In this document: positions 1-6,856 of the stretch, one piece after another
How positions within the stretch are numbered: position 1 is the first letter of the stretch
Layout of the letters: the number at the start of each line of letters is the position of its first letter
Origin: SHZI01 sp964384525
GTDB lineage: Bacteria; Pseudomonadota; Gammaproteobacteria; Steroidobacterales; GCA-2729495
Direction: 5' to 3'
Assembly: GCA_964384525.1 (NCBI GenBank)
Contig: CAYLKO010000063.1
Location: forward strand, 1 to 14,528
DNA length: 14,528 nucleotides
Made by a program: the position numbers and the translations under genes
Notes under the pieces: generated by a model
Databases searched by the model: none
What the model was told of the DNA's origin: nothing
Seen by the model: the letters and a program-made list of their open reading frames with translations, nothing else

Positions 1-1097
1 GCGGCGCCACTGGTCCCCAGGTTGTAAACCCAGTCACGACGCAGTGCCGGCAGGCCAGCACGGAACCGCGCGGGATCCGCGACCAGTTCCCGGATGCGAT
101 CGGGCGCCTCGGCAATGGCATCGAGCGGCAGCAGCGCACCAATGCGGGTGCGCACGAAGGACTCGAACGGTTCCATGCCCAGCTCCGGCCAGCTGTCGTT
201 CCGGGCCTTGGGCGGCACATCGATATAGAGCACCGGCTTCTCCAGTCCCAGGCCGTAGTCCTGACCGGCGCCCGACCAGTCGGTGACCATCACATGCGAG
301 TCGAAGAGCGAATCACTCTCCCCCATCGCTTCGATCAGCTGGAAGCGGGGATTGTCGCGATGCTGGTTCACGATGTTGTCGATGATCGCCGGGGTCATCC
401 AGCGCGTCTGGTAGTGCGGCCTGAGCGTCACCCGGAAACCGGCCGCCAGCAGGGTGGCCACCAGCGGTCCGCCACACAGGGGCAGGATGGTCTGCTCGCC
501 CCAGGATGGCGCCACGAGCACATGGATATCGGCATCGCCCTGCATGGCCGGCGGTTCGCGCCGGTGGGCCAGCAGGTCTTCCAGCCGGCCATAACCGTGG
601 GGCAGCAGCTGCTTCGGTTTCAGGCCGTGCAGTTCCTCCCGCCGGCGGATCTCGCGCATCTGATGCGGGCCCGCGCACAGGATGGTGTCGTAGTTGTCGA
701 AGGAGTTGGCGTGATCCGCCATGTGGGTGCTGATCAGGGAATGAAACAGGTAGACCACATGCACCGGATGCACGGAGCGCTTCAGTTCGAGGTTGCCGAA
801 ATCCAGGATCTGCGTCACGAGGACATCGGCGGCCAGGTTCTGGCAGAAATAGATCCGCCAGAAGCCCTTGCCGAGGCAGAACCCCCGTACGAGAGGTGAC
901 TCATGATGGAGGCCGGGGTCCAGCGGGTCGGAAGCCACATACAACACGGGCTCATGCAGCACACCGGCCAGGTGGTCGATCACCGGCGCGAAATGATGCC
1001 AGTCCTGGGCACTTTCGGAGAGGAAGACGATCCGGCGTTCCGTCCGGGGCACCCGTTGGAAGCGCCGGTATTCACGCCACTCATGCCACCAGGACAT
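1..1097 (-). CDS. TagB/TagF-like CDP-glycerol glycerophosphotransferase family protein (3' end outside window)
   Basis: About 365 residues are visible; the C-terminus lies beyond the left edge. The frame is open throughout. The fold resembles the GT-B-like CDP-glycerol:poly(glycerophosphate) glycerophosphotransferase family, which moves a phospho-alcohol from a CDP carrier to a polymer or lipid at the cytoplasmic membrane. Visible motifs are YLFHSLIS (about residue 116), APSWGEQTIL (about 196), RPHYQT (about 226) and VTDWSGAGQDYGLGLEKPV (about 271). The two His residues in FHS and RPH match the positions of the catalytic His pair of TagF. The ATG overlaps the TGA of the upstream small membrane gene (TGATG), so it is the last visible gene of the phosphonate operon. 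No CDP-glycerol synthase (TagD type) is visible, while two phosphonate-type nucleotidyltransferases are. I therefore infer that the donor is a CMP-phosphonate such as CMP-AEP. The family call is firm; the substrate is inference. Confidence 0.85.
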   Translation of the reverse strand, partial: MSWWHEWREYRRFQRVPRTERRIVFLSESAQDWHHFAPVIDHLAGVLHEPVLYVASDPLDPGLHHESPLVRGFCLGKGFWRIYFCQNLAADVLVTQILDFGNLELKRSVHPVHVVYLFHSLISTHMADHANSFDNYDTILCAGPHQMREIRRREELHGLKPKQLLPHGYGRLEDLLAHRREPPAMQGDADIHVLVAPSWGEQTILPLCGGPLVATLLAAGFRVTLRPHYQTRWMTPAIIDNIVNQHRDNPRFQLIEAMGESDSLFDSHVMVTDWSGAGQDYGLGLEKPVLYIDVPPKARNDSWPELGMEPFESFVRTRIGALLPLDAIAEAPDRIRELVADPARFRAGLPALRRDWVYNLGTSGA

Positions 1098-1411
1098 CAG
1101 CCGGGATCGGAGCCGGACCTCTGCTGCCGGTCTGCCGGTGGCTGCCTGGATCCGGGGCTGGCCTCCCGAGCAGCTTCCGGATCGGCTCCCCGATCAGTGG
1201 CGGGTGAGCGCTTCAGCAGGTTTTTCAGCTTGTACCAGTAGGTTTTGACCGCCAGTCCGAGCGTGGCGAAGATGCCGATGATGGCCGACAGGATCATGCT
1301 GCCGGTGCTGGGATCCAGATAGGCCGACGCCGCCGGCGCCAGGCTCAGCAGGGCAATGAACAAGGTGAGCCGTACAGCCACATGTTGATCAGCAGACATG
1401 CCCGGCATCAT
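1097..1411 (-). CDS. small membrane protein with YLDPSTGS motif
   Basis: A 104-residue protein. Residues 11-30 form a cleavable-looking signal segment ending APAASA, followed directly by YLDPSTGS (31-38), one hydrophobic helix (about 39-56), a basic stretch (KTYWYKLKNLLKR, 56-68) and a hydrophilic tail rich in Pro, Arg, Gln and Asp. This layout predicts a short periplasmic N-terminus, one membrane span and a cytoplasmic tail. From memory, short uncharacterised proteins with a Y-[IL]-D-P-x-[ST]-G-S motif occur in capsule and surface-polysaccharide loci; I know of no assigned function. The ATG overlaps the stop of the upstream nucleotidyltransferase gene (ATGA). A second ATG follows at once (1408) and a third at residue 5, so the exact start is uncertain. 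Its place between the activating enzyme and the putative transferase suggests a membrane anchor or partner for the transferase. Expression is supported by the flanking overlaps; the function is unknown. Confidence 0.8.
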   Translation of the reverse strand: MMPGMSADQHVAVRLTLFIALLSLAPAASAYLDPSTGSMILSAIIGIFATLGLAVKTYWYKLKNLLKRSPATDRGADPEAAREASPGSRQPPADRQQRSGSDPG

Positions 1412-2199
1412 AACGCAGCCCCGGCCCTTGCGGCTTGACTGCGTCGCTGCACTTCCGGGTACACCGTGGCGCGCACGCGGTCCAGATGGGCGGGGTCGTC
1501 GATCTCGCCCCAGACCAGATCCGGAATCAGCGGGCAGGCAATGGCCTGCTCACGACCGGCGGCCACCAGACAATCGGTTTCATAGTCGTAGTGCAGGGAC
1601 GCGGCAAAGGCCCGTTCCGCGATGGCGCACATCCGGGCGTACAGCGCCGGCGAAATCCGGCTGATGCCCACCAGCTCGCCGGCCACACTGGCCAGTTGCG
1701 TCCGGTCTTTCGACATGCCCCGCAATGCGCCTGCCTGCACTTCAACGTAAACCTCATCACCGGCCTGCGTCGGTCCGGAAATCAGGATGGCATCCGCAGC
1801 GGAACCCGCCAGCAGGCAGGTCAATGCGCGCGGCTCGTACACGAGGTCGGACTCCAGCAGGAGAAAGGCCCGGTCGATGGCCGGCTTCGCGCAATACAGG
1901 GAATACATGCTCCCCGATTCCGCAAACCGGGGATTGTGGACCGTGCGGATCAGGCCGGGTTGTCGCGCTGCCAGCGCTTCATAGTGAGTGGCGACATGGC
2001 CGGTGACGATCAGGATGTCGTCGATGCCCGCCTGGGTCAGCCGGTCGATCGATTCTTCGATGATCGAGCGGACACCCAGCTTGAGGAAGCCCTTCGGGAG
2101 ATCGCCGGTGTGACCCGCCAGCCGGGTGCCGCGACCGGCGGCGAGAATCACCGCGGAACGCACCGGACCGGCAGCAGTTGCGGGTCCGGTTGCCGTCAT
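1408..2199 (-). CDS. pntC: LicC/PntC-like nucleotidyltransferase, probable AEP cytidylyltransferase
   Basis: A 263-residue NTP transferase of the sugar-1-phosphate nucleotidyltransferase fold. Motifs from the chosen start: LAAGRGTRL (19-27, nucleotide loop), PKGFLKL (35-41), NPRFAESGSMYSLY (89-102), LLESDLVYE (114-122, metal-binding Asp), YDYETD (204-209) and GEIDDPAHLDR (231-241). The family couples CTP to phosphocholine (LicC) or to 2-aminoethylphosphonate (PntC), giving a CMP-activated head group. The neighbouring AEP transaminase makes AEP the natural substrate. In some bacteria PntC is fused to that transaminase; here the two are adjacent genes. I chose the ATG at 2199 because it overlaps the transaminase stop (ATGA) and gives the normal short lead-in to the nucleotide loop; an upstream in-frame ATG at 2235 would lie inside the transaminase gene. 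CTP specificity and the pntC name are inferred from context. Confidence 0.85.
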   Translation of the reverse strand: MTATGPATAAGPVRSAVILAAGRGTRLAGHTGDLPKGFLKLGVRSIIEESIDRLTQAGIDDILIVTGHVATHYEALAARQPGLIRTVHNPRFAESGSMYSLYCAKPAIDRAFLLLESDLVYEPRALTCLLAGSAADAILISGPTQAGDEVYVEVQAGALRGMSKDRTQLASVAGELVGISRISPALYARMCAIAERAFAASLHYDYETDCLVAAGREQAIACPLIPDLVWGEIDDPAHLDRVRATVYPEVQRRSQAARAGAAL

Positions 2200-3299
2200 G
2201 ACGACCCACCCAGAATCCGGGTCAGCGCCGCACACAGGCGTTGCTGATCATCCGCCCGGATATCGCCCATGTGGGCAATCCGGAAAATCTGCGCGCCCAG
2301 ATCGCCCTGCCCTGCATAGATGATGAAGCCCTCGTCCTTCAAGGCCGCATGCAACCGGGCATAGCCCTGGCCGGCCGGCAAACGCCACGACCACAGCACC
2401 GATGAATAGTCCGCCTCCGGCAGCAAGGGCTGCACGCCGCAGGCACGCAAGGTTGCGCCGATGGTGGCGGCACGGTTTTCGTACCGCTGGCGCCGGGCTT
2501 CGACTCCGCCGTCTTCGGCATGTTCCTCGAGCGCCTCGCGCAACGCGAAGGCGATCTGCACCGGCAGGGTGAAGGGCGAAAAACCGTCCCGATGCTGGCC
2601 CGCATGGTACGAACGCAGGTCCAGATACACGCCCGCCGTGTCGCCAGCCGGAGCAGCCCAGAGGGTGTTCCGGGCCAATACAAAGGACAGACCGGCGACT
2701 CCGTGCAGGCACTTGTTGGCAGTCCCCGCCAGCGCACCCAGTTGCCAGGCATCCGCCCGGATCCGTTCGGCGCCAAAACTGCTGACGGCATCCAGCAGCA
2801 GCGTCTTTCCGGACTGGCGGCAGAGATCGCCGAGCAGGTCCAGATCATTCAGCCGGCCAGTGGTTGTTTCATGATGCACCACCGCGACATGGGTGATTGC
2901 GGGATCTGCCTCGAGTTGCCGGCGTACCCGGGTTGTGTCGATGGCATCGGTCCAGCCGTGCGACAGCACCGCGTGGGGTTTGCCGTGCGCCTTGAGCATG
3001 CGCGCCATGCGCTCGCCATACACCCCATTGCTGATCACCAGTGTGGTGCTGTCGTCCGGTGCAAAGCTCGCCAGCATCGCCTCGACCGCACTGGTGCCGG
3101 ACCCGGCCAGCGTGACCGCCTGAAAACTGCCGGTCAGCTCGGGATACACGGCGGCCAGCCGCTGGTTGATCTCCTGGATGAGCTCGGCGAATTCAGGTTC
3201 CCGATGGCACCAGTCACCCTGGGTCAAGGCCGCGCGCACGCGATCGGTCAGCGTGACCGGGCCAGGGTTCAACAGGACGAGTCGGCGCCGGCTTTTCAT
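2196..3299 (-). CDS. phnW: 2-aminoethylphosphonate--pyruvate transaminase
   Basis: A 367-residue PLP-dependent class V aminotransferase. It interconverts phosphonoacetaldehyde plus an amino donor with AEP; in this operon the biosynthetic direction is expected. Diagnostic motifs: LLNPGPVTLT (9-18), ISNGVYGER (89-97), HHETTTGRLN (142-151), LLLDAVSSFG (167-176, PLP-ring Asp170), ANKCLHGVAG (194-203) with Lys196 as the Schiff-base lysine, and IFRIAHMGDI (338-347) with Arg340 at the phosphonate/carboxylate-binding position known from PhnW. The length is normal for PhnW. The start overlaps the decarboxylase stop (ATGA) and the stop overlaps the pntC start (ATGA). The absence of phosphonoacetaldehyde hydrolase (PhnX) or C-P lyase genes in the window argues against a degradative role. 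Confidence 0.95.
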   Translation of the reverse strand: MKSRRRLVLLNPGPVTLTDRVRAALTQGDWCHREPEFAELIQEINQRLAAVYPELTGSFQAVTLAGSGTSAVEAMLASFAPDDSTTLVISNGVYGERMARMLKAHGKPHAVLSHGWTDAIDTTRVRRQLEADPAITHVAVVHHETTTGRLNDLDLLGDLCRQSGKTLLLDAVSSFGAERIRADAWQLGALAGTANKCLHGVAGLSFVLARNTLWAAPAGDTAGVYLDLRSYHAGQHRDGFSPFTLPVQIAFALREALEEHAEDGGVEARRQRYENRAATIGATLRACGVQPLLPEADYSSVLWSWRLPAGQGYARLHAALKDEGFIIYAGQGDLGAQIFRIAHMGDIRADDQQRLCAALTRILGGSS

Positions 3300-4441
3300 G
3301 CCGCCGACGAGTCGAGCCAGTGCTTGAAGCGGGTGGCGACATCTGCCGGAGACATCGCCGGCCGTGGCAGATCAACCATCACGCCCGGCAGCACGGGCAC
3401 ATGAACGAAGCGCAGGCCTGGCGTGCGGGCGGCAAGACCGGCCTTGAGCGCCACCGGATCGCCGGTGGCCGAGACCTGCGGATAGCCGGCGCTGGCGGCA
3501 ATCCCGCAAAAATCGATGCCGGCCGACACGGTCGCCTGGCCGCCGGTGGATTCATGCAGGCCATTGTCGAGCAGGACATGGACCAGATTGCGCGGCCGCT
3601 CCGCACCCAGCGTCGCCAGCCCACCGAGATGCATGAGGGCGGCGCCATCGCCATCGATCACGATCACGCGGCGCGTCGGCTGGGCTATGGCCAGGCCCAG
3701 GCCCAGCGTGGCCGCGCAGCCCATCGATCCGACCATGTACAACTGGTTCGGCAGGTCATGCAGCGCATAGAGTTCGCGGCCGGTGAAGCCGGTGGTTGCC
3801 ACGACGATATCCTGCCCACCGGTCGCGGCCTGGATGGCGGCCAGCATCTTGTGCCGCTGTACCTTGGCGTGCGGCTTCGGGATCGGGGCGGCCTCGGGGC
3901 AATGGTGCGGCTCTGTCGCGGTGGCCGTGAGCTTGGTCGGCACCACGCTGCCCTTGCGCATGATCAGGGCGAAAGGCCGCCGGGCGGTCTTGAGGTGCGC
4001 CATGGCCTTGTCTAGCACGGGCTCGATGGCAGCTTCCTCGACCGGAAAGAATGCCCACGGAATCCCCATCAGTTCCAACAGCTTGGGTGTGATTTCTCCC
4101 ATCAGTTCGTGCTGAGGTTCGTCGGCCGCGCCGCCCGGCTCGCCACGCCATGTGACGATGACCAGAATCGGAATCCTGAAGGTATGCGCCAGTGAGGTCA
4201 GTGGATTCACGGCATTGCCGAGGCCGGAGTTCTGGAACATCACGATCGATGGCAGGCCGCCGAGCGTGGCCCCGGCGGCAATGCTGACCGCCTCGCCTTC
4301 CTGCGCGGCACCCACATAACGCAAGCCCGACGCCTGCAGGGTGTAGTTGATGAACGGCGTGAGATAGGAACAGGGCACGCCCGTGTACAGGCCGAAGCCA
4401 CGGCGACCTGCCGCATGGATGAACTTGCCGGCCTCGATCAC
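3296..4441 (-). CDS. ppd: phosphonopyruvate decarboxylase, GTG start
   Basis: A 381-residue thiamine-diphosphate enzyme that decarboxylates phosphonopyruvate to phosphonoacetaldehyde, the irreversible step that pulls the unfavourable PEP mutase reaction forward. Visible: AAQEGEAVSIAAG (45-57) with Glu48 as the likely ThDP-activating glutamate, FQNSGLGNAVNPLTSL (69-84), WRGEPGGAADEPQH (98-111), and the ThDP/Mg motif running from DGDGAALMH (263-271) to LLDN (290-293). The frame stays open upstream to an ATG at 4657, but that extension overlaps the mutase gene by over 200 nt and is low-complexity Gly/Ala/Arg sequence typical of a shadow frame. The GTG at 4441 overlaps the mutase TGA (GTGA), places VIEAGKF at the N-terminus and gives the usual family length. 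The family is also called aepY. Confidence 0.93.
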   Translation of the reverse strand: MIEAGKFIHAAGRRGFGLYTGVPCSYLTPFINYTLQASGLRYVGAAQEGEAVSIAAGATLGGLPSIVMFQNSGLGNAVNPLTSLAHTFRIPILVIVTWRGEPGGAADEPQHELMGEITPKLLELMGIPWAFFPVEEAAIEPVLDKAMAHLKTARRPFALIMRKGSVVPTKLTATATEPHHCPEAAPIPKPHAKVQRHKMLAAIQAATGGQDIVVATTGFTGRELYALHDLPNQLYMVGSMGCAATLGLGLAIAQPTRRVIVIDGDGAALMHLGGLATLGAERPRNLVHVLLDNGLHESTGGQATVSAGIDFCGIAASAGYPQVSATGDPVALKAGLAARTPGLRFVHVPVLPGVMVDLPRPAMSPADVATRFKHWLDSSAA

Positions 4442-6108
4442 CGGAAATCTGCCGCGGCCACGACATCCTCCAGGCTGTCCACATCCAGCCAGTGACCGGT
4501 GGTGTAGAGAACCCGCACCTGATCCCCCTGCTCCACCAGCCGCGACAACAGATGGTGCAGCTTCGCCGCCCGGTGCTCCGGCATCGCGGCCAACGCCGCC
4601 ACGGTGGCCCTGAATGCAGGCAGCGCCGCTGCGGTGACCCGCAGGAAGCCCATCCACTCGCCATGGATCTCGTCTTCACCCAGATCTTCCGCGGCCCGCT
4701 CGAGGTAGACCGTCTGGTAGAAATTGCGTCGGGAATAGGGCTGCGTGCAACGCACGTAATCCGTCGCCCGGCCGCGGTTCACCGACTCGCGCCATTCGGT
4801 GTCGACCATGATCGTCAGGCCGTCGTCGCTCTCGCGCAGGCTGTCGAGGATATGGCGATTGAAAATCACGTCACCAAAGGAGATGTACAGATCCATGCTG
4901 TCGTCCGGATCGCCATCCAGGGCCTTGTGCAGCGACACGAGCTCGCTGGTGTCCGCATACTCATCGTTGTCGGTGTAGCTCAGGGCCGGCAGATCCACGG
5001 CGGCCGCCTGGTACCCGCGCACCACGCGGATGCGCTTGATGCCAACCGCGTTGTAAGCCGCCACGATGTGCGACAGCAGCGGCTGCCCGCGCAGCTTCAC
5101 CATGGTCTTCGGTCGCTGCTCGGTGAGTTCACCCAGCGCCGAGCCGCGCGATGCCGCCAGGATCACGGCCCGCGAGCGTACCTGCTGTCGTGGCAGGTAA
5201 CGATCTTCCGCCTCCTGCAACTCCGAGGCGCCCTGCAGGCGAAAAAGCTCCTTGACCGGCGCGATCCGCTCCTCCACGGAGCGCAGGTTCTGCACGCGGC
5301 CGATCGTGGCGGCGGTTTCCTGCATGGCGACCACGGCGGAACGCAGCAGCTGGTTGGCCCAGATGGCAATGGAAAAGCCCGCATCCCGGAACACCTCGGT
5401 GGGCGTGGCGTAATACTTGGTTGGCACGATCACCACCGGTGACCGGCCGGCCCATTCCTTCTGGAAGGCCAGCACCTCAGTGGGCCGGGTCAAGGCGCTG
5501 TGGATCAGGATGCCGTCGGAACCCGCCGCGTGATAAGCCTCGGCGCGGCGCAAAGCCTCACCGAGTCCCCAGCCGGCGATGAAGGCTTCGACGCGGGTGA
5601 TGATCGTGAACTGGTCGTCGGCCTGGGCATCCTTGCCGGCCTTGATGCGGCTGCAGAACTCGTCCACGTCGGCGAGTTGCTGCTTGTCGCCGTCGATGAA
5701 GCTGTTGGTCTTGGGATAGAGCTTGTCTTCGATGCAGACTGCCGCGATGCCCCGCTGCTCGAGTTTCCGCACGAGGCGACGCACATTGTTGAAATTGCCA
5801 TAGCCCGTGTCGCCATCCAGCAGGATCGGGATGGTGGTGGCATCGGCCATGAACTCGAGCATTTCCAGGATCTGCGTCCAGCTCGCTTCGTTGGAGTCGC
5901 GCACGCCGAACTGTGCCGACATGCACAGGCCGCCGGCCCAGATGCCGCGAAAGCCGGCTTCCTCGACGATCTTCGCCGTGATGCCGTTGTGCGCCTCGAG
6001 CAGGAACTCAAGCTCGTTGCTGTTCAGGAGTTGCCGGAACTGCGTGGTCTTGCTCGTGATGGGGCGCGTGCCCGGGGATCTGGCGGGGCTGATGGCTGGT
6101 GCTTTCAT
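4438..6108 (-). CDS. pepM: phosphoenolpyruvate mutase fused to C-terminal nucleotidyltransferase domain
   Basis: A 556-residue two-domain protein. Residues about 21-300 are PEP mutase of the isocitrate lyase superfamily, which rearranges PEP to phosphonopyruvate and forms the C-P bond. The mutase hallmark EDK-x5-NS is intact (EDKLYPKTNS, 127-136), as is the metal site LLDGDTGYGN (96-105). Residues about 312-556 are an NTP-transferase domain: AVILAASRGSALGELT (314-329), RPKTMVKL (332-339), ADTSELVSL (385-393), SFGDVIFN (410-417) and GHWLDVDSLEDVV (538-550). Such mutase-nucleotidyltransferase fusions are known in phosphonate loci, and the domain is thought to activate the phosphonate with CTP. 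The protein carries about 20 residues before the usual family start near TTQFRQLL; no nearer start codon is present, and the ATG overlaps the oxygenase stop (ATGA). Mutase identity is very firm; the substrate of the second domain is inferred. Confidence 0.95.
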   Translation of the reverse strand: MKAPAISPARSPGTRPITSKTTQFRQLLNSNELEFLLEAHNGITAKIVEEAGFRGIWAGGLCMSAQFGVRDSNEASWTQILEMLEFMADATTIPILLDGDTGYGNFNNVRRLVRKLEQRGIAAVCIEDKLYPKTNSFIDGDKQQLADVDEFCSRIKAGKDAQADDQFTIITRVEAFIAGWGLGEALRRAEAYHAAGSDGILIHSALTRPTEVLAFQKEWAGRSPVVIVPTKYYATPTEVFRDAGFSIAIWANQLLRSAVVAMQETAATIGRVQNLRSVEERIAPVKELFRLQGASELQEAEDRYLPRQQVRSRAVILAASRGSALGELTEQRPKTMVKLRGQPLLSHIVAAYNAVGIKRIRVVRGYQAAAVDLPALSYTDNDEYADTSELVSLHKALDGDPDDSMDLYISFGDVIFNRHILDSLRESDDGLTIMVDTEWRESVNRGRATDYVRCTQPYSRRNFYQTVYLERAAEDLGEDEIHGEWMGFLRVTAAALPAFRATVAALAAMPEHRAAKLHHLLSRLVEQGDQVRVLYTTGHWLDVDSLEDVVAAADFR

Positions 6109-6804
6109 ACGCGGTAGCGGTATTCCTTGCCCGCTTCCCTTTCAATATCCGGTGGATAGCTCTGGCGCTTGTCGGCGTAGTACTGCCGCAGATGATCGCC
6201 GACCGAGCTTTGGTTATAGGTGTAATAAAGCACGCGACGCTGGGTGTCGGTGCGGTTGGGGCCGGAACGGTGCGGCACGTAGGAATCGAAGAACACCGCA
6301 TCGCCCGGCGCCGCTTCGATCGCCCGCCACTCGATGCCGGCCAGTTGTTCCGCATCGCGCGGCTCCCACTCGGCGCCGATCAGGTGCTGCCCACGCAAAT
6401 TCGCTGCCACATCNNNNNNNNNNGCGTGACCAGCCGGCCTGCACATCCTGGCGGGGGGCGAAACCACCGCCGCCCGCCTGCTTGAAGTTGATCTTGTCCT
6501 TGAAGAGCACGGCCGGCTCGTCGAACAGCTGGCCGCAACTGCCGGCGAGCAAGGCCGACCCGGCCACCTCGCGGAAACCCGTGTGGAAGGGCAGCACATC
6601 CTCGATGCGATTCAGGATGCGCCGGCCGGCAGCATCCGTTTCGAAGTATTTCATCCATTTGCCGGCGGTTTCCGGCCAGGCCTGCACTTCATCGGTCCAT
6701 TGCCGGATCGAGGCCATCGCGCCGGCAGCCATCAGGCCGGGGACGACGACATAGCCGTCCCGCCTGAATGATTCAATCTGTGCGTCGTCGAGTGGACCCT
6801 GCAC
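6105..6804 (-). CDS. PhyH-family Fe(II)/2-oxoglutarate oxygenase, interrupted by assembly gap
   Basis: The gene is cut by a 10-N scaffold gap. The N-terminal 127 residues (GTG at 6804) and the C-terminal 102 residues lie in different frames relative to the Ns, so the gap length is only a placeholder. By comparison with remembered family members, about 30-40 residues are missing. Visible: a PhyH-type start (FRRDGYVVVPGL, 13-24), LFKDKINFK (100-108), GFAPRQDVQAGW (114-125) and, after the gap, FFDSYVPHRSGPN with the distal iron-ligand His and QRRVLYYTYN with the likely 2-oxoglutarate-binding Arg. The first iron ligand, normally His in H-x-D, reads as Arg118 (CGC), beside the gap. AGGAG at 6815-6819 lies 10 nt before the GTG. 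PhyH relatives PhnY and TmpA hydroxylate the C1 of aminoethylphosphonates. Here the gene heads the operon, so AEP hydroxylation is plausible but unproven. Confidence 0.85.
6414..6423. other. assembly gap (10 N)
   Basis: Ten undetermined bases lie inside the PhyH oxygenase gene. The reading frame is intact up to 6424 and resumes at 6413 in a frame that 10 bases cannot connect. This marks a scaffold join of unknown true size rather than a biological frameshift. Confidence 0.97.
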
Positions 6805-6856
6805 CGCCGGTACGCTCCTGCCGGAAGAAAGGGTGAATTGTACCGGAGCGCGCCAA
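6805..6856 (-). promoter_or_regulatory. leader of phosphonate operon: SD, possible -10 and inverted repeats
   Basis: This 52-nt spacer separates the beta-propeller stop from the oxygenase GTG. On the minus strand it holds a Shine-Dalgarno AGGAG (6819-6815) and a good -10-like TACAAT (6842-6837), with no convincing -35 element at 16-18 nt. Two competing inverted repeats are present: CGCTCC (6850-6845) with GGAGCG (6818-6813), which would cover the SD, and CCGGTAC (6846-6840) with GTACCGG (6812-6806), which lies between SD and start codon. The repeats are seen directly; promoter activity and RNA folding are inference. Confidence 0.35.

Noticed and set aside
2520..3404. Long plus-strand frames opposite the phosphonate genes (also 1435-2247, 4492-5442, 5500-6117)
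   Set aside because: They are antisense shadows in high-G+C coding sequence, with no domain motifs and odd His/Gln/Arg-rich composition, whereas the minus strand carries complete enzyme motifs.
4442..4657. N-terminal extension of phosphonopyruvate decarboxylase to an ATG at 4657
   Set aside because: It lies inside the mutase fusion gene, is Gly/Ala/Arg-rich shadow sequence, and makes the protein about 70 residues too long. The GTG at 4441 overlaps the mutase stop and fits the family.
6105..6804. Apparent frameshifted pseudogene (oxygenase halves in different frames)
   Set aside because: The frame change falls exactly at the 10-N gap, whose length is a placeholder, and both halves keep conserved motifs. 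An assembly gap explains it better than a mutation.
1..6804. Degradative phosphonate locus (phn catabolism)
   Set aside because: PEP mutase and phosphonopyruvate decarboxylase form C-P compounds, and no PhnX, PhnA, PhnZ or C-P lyase gene is visible. A transaminase alone does not imply breakdown.
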